Notes under the pieces: model-generated
What the model saw: the letters and a program-made list of their open reading frames with translations, nothing else
The model's database searches: none
What the model was told of the DNA's origin: nothing
Part shown: piece by piece, positions 60,498 to 64,000 of the stretch
How positions within the stretch are numbered: position 1 is the stretch's first letter
Layout: the number at the start of each line of letters is the position of its first letter
Assembly (NCBI RefSeq): GCF_029688865.1
Contig: NZ_JARUKV010000014.1
Location: 59,598 to 123,597 of the forward strand
From: Natronococcus sp. A-GB7
GTDB lineage: Archaea > Halobacteriota > Halobacteria > Halobacteriales > Natrialbaceae
Length of the DNA: 64,000 nt
Direction of reading: 5' to 3'
Program-made: the position numbers and the translations under genes

Positions 60498-62876
60498 TTA
60501 CTCGTGATCGTGCGCTGGAGGGAGCGTAAACGAGAACGTCGATCCCTCACCGGATTCGGACTCGACCCAGATCTCGCCGCCGTGGCGCTCGATGATTCGC
60601 CGACAGAGCGCTAGTCCGATGCCTGTTCCTTCGGATTCGTTGCGGCTGTGGAGTCGTTGAAACACCTCGAAAATGCAGTCGCCCTCATCGGGATCGATGC
60701 CGATACCCTCGTCGTGAACCGAGATACGCCACATCGAACCGTCCCTCTCCGCCGAGACAGCAATCCGCGGTGGGTTGTCGCCGCTGTATTCGATCGCATT
60801 CGTCAATAAGTTCTGGAATACCTGCCGGAGCTGTCCTCTATCACCGTTGACCCGCGGGAGAGCGGTTAGTCCAATATGTGCGTCGGAGTTCTCGATCCGG
60901 ATCTGGAGGTCAGTGCACACCTGGTCGAGCACCTCGTCCAACTCGACAGGTTCGAACGGATCACCTCGCGTTTTGACGCGGGCGTACTCGAGCAGCCCGT
61001 CGATCATCTCCCGCATTCGCTCGGCACCGTCGACCGCGTAGTCGATGAACTCCCTGGCATCCTCGTCGAGTTCGTCGCCGTAGCGCTGCTCGAGCAACTG
61101 GAGGTAGCTCGTGACCATCCGCAGCGGCTCCTGGAGGTCGTGGCTGGCAGCGTACGCGAACTGCTCCAGACGTTCGTTCGATTCCTCGAGTTTCCGTTTG
61201 TACTCGTTTCGCTCGGTGATGTCGACTGCGACGAGCATTCCCATGAACACGTCGCCGTTGCCGTCCCTGACGGGAACGATGTGTACGTTCCAGGTGCGAC
61301 CGAGAAACGAGACGTCCGTCTCGGTCGACTCTCCCTCGAAGACGGCTCGGAACGCCGGTTCGAGGTCGGCAGCGAGGTCATCGGGGTAGAGGTCGTGGAT
61401 CGTCGTCCCCTCGAGCTTGTCGACAGGTAGATCGATCTCGTCGAGGATTTGCCCGTCTGCAAACGTGTATCGAAGGTCCTCGGTGAACATAGTGATCGCC
61501 CCGTTCGGGAAGCTCTCGACCAGCGTCCGGTAGCGCTGCTCGCTCTTTTCGAGTTTGCGCTGGTGGGCTTTTCGCTCGGTGATATCTCGAAGTACTCCAA
61601 TCCGCTCCTCACCACCGCTCTCGTCTAGAATGACGAACCGGTTCTCGACCGACCGGGTTTCGCCCGGACCAATGTCGATCGTCTCCTCGAACGTCGGGGG
61701 GTCGTCCTCGGACCCTCCGCTCCACTGTTCGGCCTCGATCGCTGCGAACTCCTCGCCGAACACCGTCGAGGCGTGTTGGCCCCGCAACTCCGCTCGTGAA
61801 AACGGGGTCAAATCGGCAAACGAATCGTTGACGAGTTCGAACCGTCGCTCCTCGTCGAGGACGTAGATCCCATCGTGAGCCGTTTCGACGACCGTCTCGT
61901 ACTGTTCGAGTTGCCGTTCGCGCTCGAATCGGTCGCTGATATCTTCAGTAGTGAACACGACACTGTCGATCTCTCCGCGGTCGCCATAGACCGGCGCTCC
62001 GTTGATGGAGACCCAGACTCGCTCCCCATCCGGACGAGACACGCCACTGATGTGGTTGAAGATCGGTTCACCGGACTCCAGAATTTTCGGGAAAGGCTTC
62101 TCTTCATCCGGGAGGGGGCCGCCATCGACGTCGACTTCGTTCCAGTCGGAATCGTCAAAGCTGAGATCGTTGATCTGGTCTTTACTCCGCCCGTATATCT
62201 CCTCAGCACGGTCGTTGGCGAACTGCAGCTCCCCGTCATCGTCGACGATCGTGATGCCGACCGGACTCGTTTCGACGATCGTTTCGTAGCGGGCCAGTTC
62301 CCGTTCGCGTCGCTTCCGTTCGGTGATATCGTGGGTGTAGACCGACAGACCCGAGTCTGAGGGATAGACGGTGTTCTGGAACCACCGATCCCACGGAGGA
62401 TAGTAGTCTTCGAAGGTTGCGGACTCCTGTGTTTCAAGAGCCTCATACAGTGCGTTCTCGAACGTTTCGGTGAGGTTCTGGTCACGAATATCCGAACCGA
62501 TTGCGTCCTCGTCCAGTCCAAAAAGCTCTGCTGCGGTGTCGTTCAGATAGCGAAAGCGGAACGCTTCGTCAAGGGCGTAGAAGCTGTCCGAGATTCGGTC
62601 GAAGACCTCGCCGAGGTCGCTGTCTATCGCATCCTGTTGTCGCTCCTTCGTAGACGCTTGTCCGGTCGTGGATGGCTGCCACCATACGCGTCCGTTTCCC
62701 CCGACGTTCTTGGTCTCGAGTCGGTCGTGATCAACGAGTCGTTCGAGGCGCTCGTGTGTACTTCGGCGGCCGAGGTCGAGTTGTTCGGCTATCTCGGTTG
62801 TCGTCATGGGTGCCCCTCCCGCTTCGAAGAACGCAAGGGTCTCTCGAAGTGTGTCCGTCAACGGTGAACTGGTCAC
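60498..62876 (-). CDS. Histidine kinase with N-terminal winged helix and PAS domains
   Basis: 792 aa. Residues about 1-75 are a winged helix (LRETLAFFEAGGAP, TEIAEQLDLGRRSTHERLER, DRLETKNVGGNGRVWW). Four PAS domains follow, with YTHDITERKR, FTTEDISDR, LRDITERKA and VAVDITERNE linkers. HisKA carries the H-box in AASHDLQEPLRMVTSYL, and HATPase has N and G boxes (LLTNAIEYSG, DEGIGIDPDEGD, GTGIGLALCRRI). No receiver is present. A GTG at 62876 is chosen: no ATG precedes the HTH, and TATTTATT lies about 27 nt upstream. The PAS-HK core is typical; the DNA-binding front is not. Confidence 0.85.
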   Translation of the reverse strand: MTSSPLTDTLRETLAFFEAGGAPMTTTEIAEQLDLGRRSTHERLERLVDHDRLETKNVGGNGRVWWQPSTTGQASTKERQQDAIDSDLGEVFDRISDSFYALDEAFRFRYLNDTAAELFGLDEDAIGSDIRDQNLTETFENALYEALETQESATFEDYYPPWDRWFQNTVYPSDSGLSVYTHDITERKRRERELARYETIVETSPVGITIVDDDGELQFANDRAEEIYGRSKDQINDLSFDDSDWNEVDVDGGPLPDEEKPFPKILESGEPIFNHISGVSRPDGERVWVSINGAPVYGDRGEIDSVVFTTEDISDRFERERQLEQYETVVETAHDGIYVLDEERRFELVNDSFADLTPFSRAELRGQHASTVFGEEFAAIEAEQWSGGSEDDPPTFEETIDIGPGETRSVENRFVILDESGGEERIGVLRDITERKAHQRKLEKSEQRYRTLVESFPNGAITMFTEDLRYTFADGQILDEIDLPVDKLEGTTIHDLYPDDLAADLEPAFRAVFEGESTETDVSFLGRTWNVHIVPVRDGNGDVFMGMLVAVDITERNEYKRKLEESNERLEQFAYAASHDLQEPLRMVTSYLQLLEQRYGDELDEDAREFIDYAVDGAERMREMIDGLLEYARVKTRGDPFEPVELDEVLDQVCTDLQIRIENSDAHIGLTALPRVNGDRGQLRQVFQNLLTNAIEYSGDNPPRIAVSAERDGSMWRISVHDEGIGIDPDEGDCIFEVFQRLHSRNESEGTGIGLALCRRIIERHGGEIWVESESGEGSTFSFTLPPAHDHE

Positions 62877-63133
62877 TACTTCAGTCACTGACAGTACCGA
62901 TGAATAAATACTCCGCTGTTGGAGGGAGACGTCGTACAATAGGTACCTCGTATTGGCCGGTCACCATCCGTCGCAGATCGGTGCTCAGTCCGTGCCGTAT
63001 GCGCTGTGTATTCAGCACGACTCCTCCAATCTATCACCGACGAAGGGGTTCAACAGGGCCAATCGGCAGTAATCGAGTTGTTCACGGCCGAAACCGCAGG
63101 TGTTCGCCTGGGTTCTAGAGAAAAGAGCCGGAG

Positions 63134-63700
63134 TTAGCTCAGCACGTATCGAAGCTTCGGGAACCGCTCGACGAGCGTCTGCCCGCCGACTTCGATCCGT
63201 TCGATGTAGCGGTCGAGGCCGAGGATCCGGCCGGCGCCGAAGGCCGCGATGGCCAGGAAGATGACAGCGTAGATCAGCGTCGAGTCGAACAGCGCGAGCC
63301 ACTGTCCCTCCCAGCCGCCGAGGTAGAACATGCTCATCTGGATCGCGCCGCCGAGGGCAGCTAGCCTGACGAACGCGCCGGCGATGAGTGCCACGCCGAT
63401 CAGTACCTGCGTGACCGGGACGACGACGTTGATTACCTCGAGCAACATCGCGTTGCCCGCCATCGCGGCGTACAGGCCGCTGACGGGGCTGACCGGGTCG
63501 ACGCCGTGGACGAGGAAGCCGCTGGCGTCGAACGCCTCGCCGCTGACGAACGCGAACTTGCCGAGTCCGGCGAACAGCATCATGCCGCCCATCACGAACC
63601 GCAGGGCGACGATGAACCACGCGCTAAGCGCGTGGGGGTGTCCTTCGAGGGTGATTCCCGCGTACCGGCTTTCGAGTCTGTTTCGAGTTGTAGTAGACAT
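63134..63700 (-). CDS. DoxX-family membrane protein
   Basis: 188 aa with four helices, DoxX/TQO-small-subunit type: ALRFVMGGMMLFAGLGKFAF, LLEVINVVVPVTQVLIGVAL, and YLGGWEGQWLALFD before the last helices. DoxX proteins are linked to quinone/thiosulfate redox or sulfur stress in various prokaryotes; function here is open. ATG at 63700. A palindrome and a TATA box lie 56-81 nt upstream on its promoter side. Confidence 0.88.
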   Translation of the reverse strand: MSTTTRNRLESRYAGITLEGHPHALSAWFIVALRFVMGGMMLFAGLGKFAFVSGEAFDASGFLVHGVDPVSPVSGLYAAMAGNAMLLEVINVVVPVTQVLIGVALIAGAFVRLAALGGAIQMSMFYLGGWEGQWLALFDSTLIYAVIFLAIAAFGAGRILGLDRYIERIEVGGQTLVERFPKLRYVLS

Positions 63701-63755
63701 GATCGGTTGACCTCTTGTATTCGAATAGAGAAGCCGAACACGGGTGAGTTATCTT

Positions 63756-63769
63756 CCCTCATTTGAGGG
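63756..63769 (-). promoter_or_regulatory. Palindromic candidate operator of the DoxX gene
   Basis: CCCTCA-TT-TGAGGG, a perfect 6+6 inverted repeat. Relative to the TATA box at 63774-63781 it covers the expected transcription start for leftward transcription, the classical site for a repressor. Confidence 0.5.
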
Positions 63770-63773
63770 GTCC

Positions 63774-63781
63774 TTTATATA
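63774..63781 (-). promoter_or_regulatory. TATA box upstream of the DoxX gene
   Basis: TATATAAA on the minus strand, in CACTATATAAAGG. Leftward use would give a leader of about 50-55 nt before the ATG at 63700. The sequence right of it (63782-64000) holds no supported gene. Confidence 0.5.
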
Positions 63782-64000
63782 GTGGGTTTGAGAACTCCTC
63801 CACCGGCAGTCGTTTTCGGGATCGGTTCCCGCACTCTCCTGCCAGTTCGGTCGGTAGACTCCGCTCGAGATTGAAGGAGGGCTCCTTACAACAGCGCTCG
63901 CGTGACCGCTGGCGGGATCTGTACTCTCTACTGAGCGATCACCCGCTCCGAAACTCAAGCCGCGTGGGACAGTCGCGCTGTCTATTCAGCACGCCTCGCT

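Noticed and set aside
57463..60507. 1014-codon frame across the epimerase, terminator and glycosyltransferase region
   Set aside because: Runs through four real genes in the wrong frame or strand and through the intergenic hairpins; Arg-rich and without domains.
1..64000. CRISPR array or a classical defence island
   Set aside because: No regularly spaced direct repeats were seen, and no cas, restriction-modification or toxin-antitoxin gene is recognisable; the HerA-like ATPase alone is not enough.

Overview
The window is high-GC DNA from a haloarchaeon (class Halobacteria; a Natrialbales-type genus is a guess). Evidence: very acidic proteins with strong G/C third positions, TATA boxes about 30 nt upstream of start codons (leaderless promoters), Tat signal peptides on secreted proteins, gyrase beside topoisomerase VI, TFB, bacterio-opsin-activator (Bat/HTH-10) regulators, a HalOD1 protein and many small CPxCG zinc proteins. 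About 90% is coding. Long antisense open frames are by-products of the base composition and are omitted.

Layout. 1-10.7 kb: gyrB (3' end outside the window) reads left. An Nramp-type carrier, a TauE/SafE exporter, a Usp protein, an SGNH hydrolase and an ion channel lead to the top6B-top6A operon. 10.7-16.7 kb: zinc-ribbon membrane protein, MBL hydrolase, FAH-family enzyme, tRNA-Glu(TTC) with a 3'-end copy downstream, a micro zinc protein, then an overlapping SCO1/thioredoxin/CcdA operon for copper and cytochrome maturation and another Usp. 16.8-23.3 kb: a 1029-aa Bat-like sensor-regulator, a second HTH-10 regulator, a 63-aa acidic protein and a KefB-type antiporter with a C-terminal Usp-like part. 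24.0-29.0 kb: glmS, glmU-like and glmM, a complete route to UDP-GlcNAc. 29.3-33.6 kb: glycan cluster A (FemAB/GNAT, alkaline-phosphatase-superfamily enzyme, DegT-like aminotransferase). 33.5-43.3 kb: HerA-like ATPase, a frameshifted winged-helix gene, two divergent TrmB regulators, HalOD1 protein, an IS200/IS605 relic beside a gene fragment, XPB-type helicase, TFB and a DUF7344-like membrane HTH protein. 43.6-46.8 kb: two Tat-exported beta-helix paralogues. 47.1-60.3 kb: glycan cluster B (GT-C-type membrane protein, PP-loop ATPase, second phosphatase-superfamily enzyme, polysaccharide deacetylase, Gfo/Idh-DUF362-epimerase operon, GT4 glycosyltransferase, DUF354 protein). 60.5-64 kb: HTH-PAS-histidine kinase and a DoxX protein.

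How it fits together. The glm genes supply UDP-GlcNAc; clusters A and B look like a dispersed surface-glycan or exopolysaccharide system. The most novel signal is a shared promoter-like element, ATAACAAA. It occurs in front of six transcription units of clusters A and B, with a seventh variant. Four of the seven sit 25-27 nt from the start codon, where a TATA box of a leaderless haloarchaeal gene belongs. I did not notice it elsewhere in the window. This suggests one regulon driven by a non-canonical promoter.
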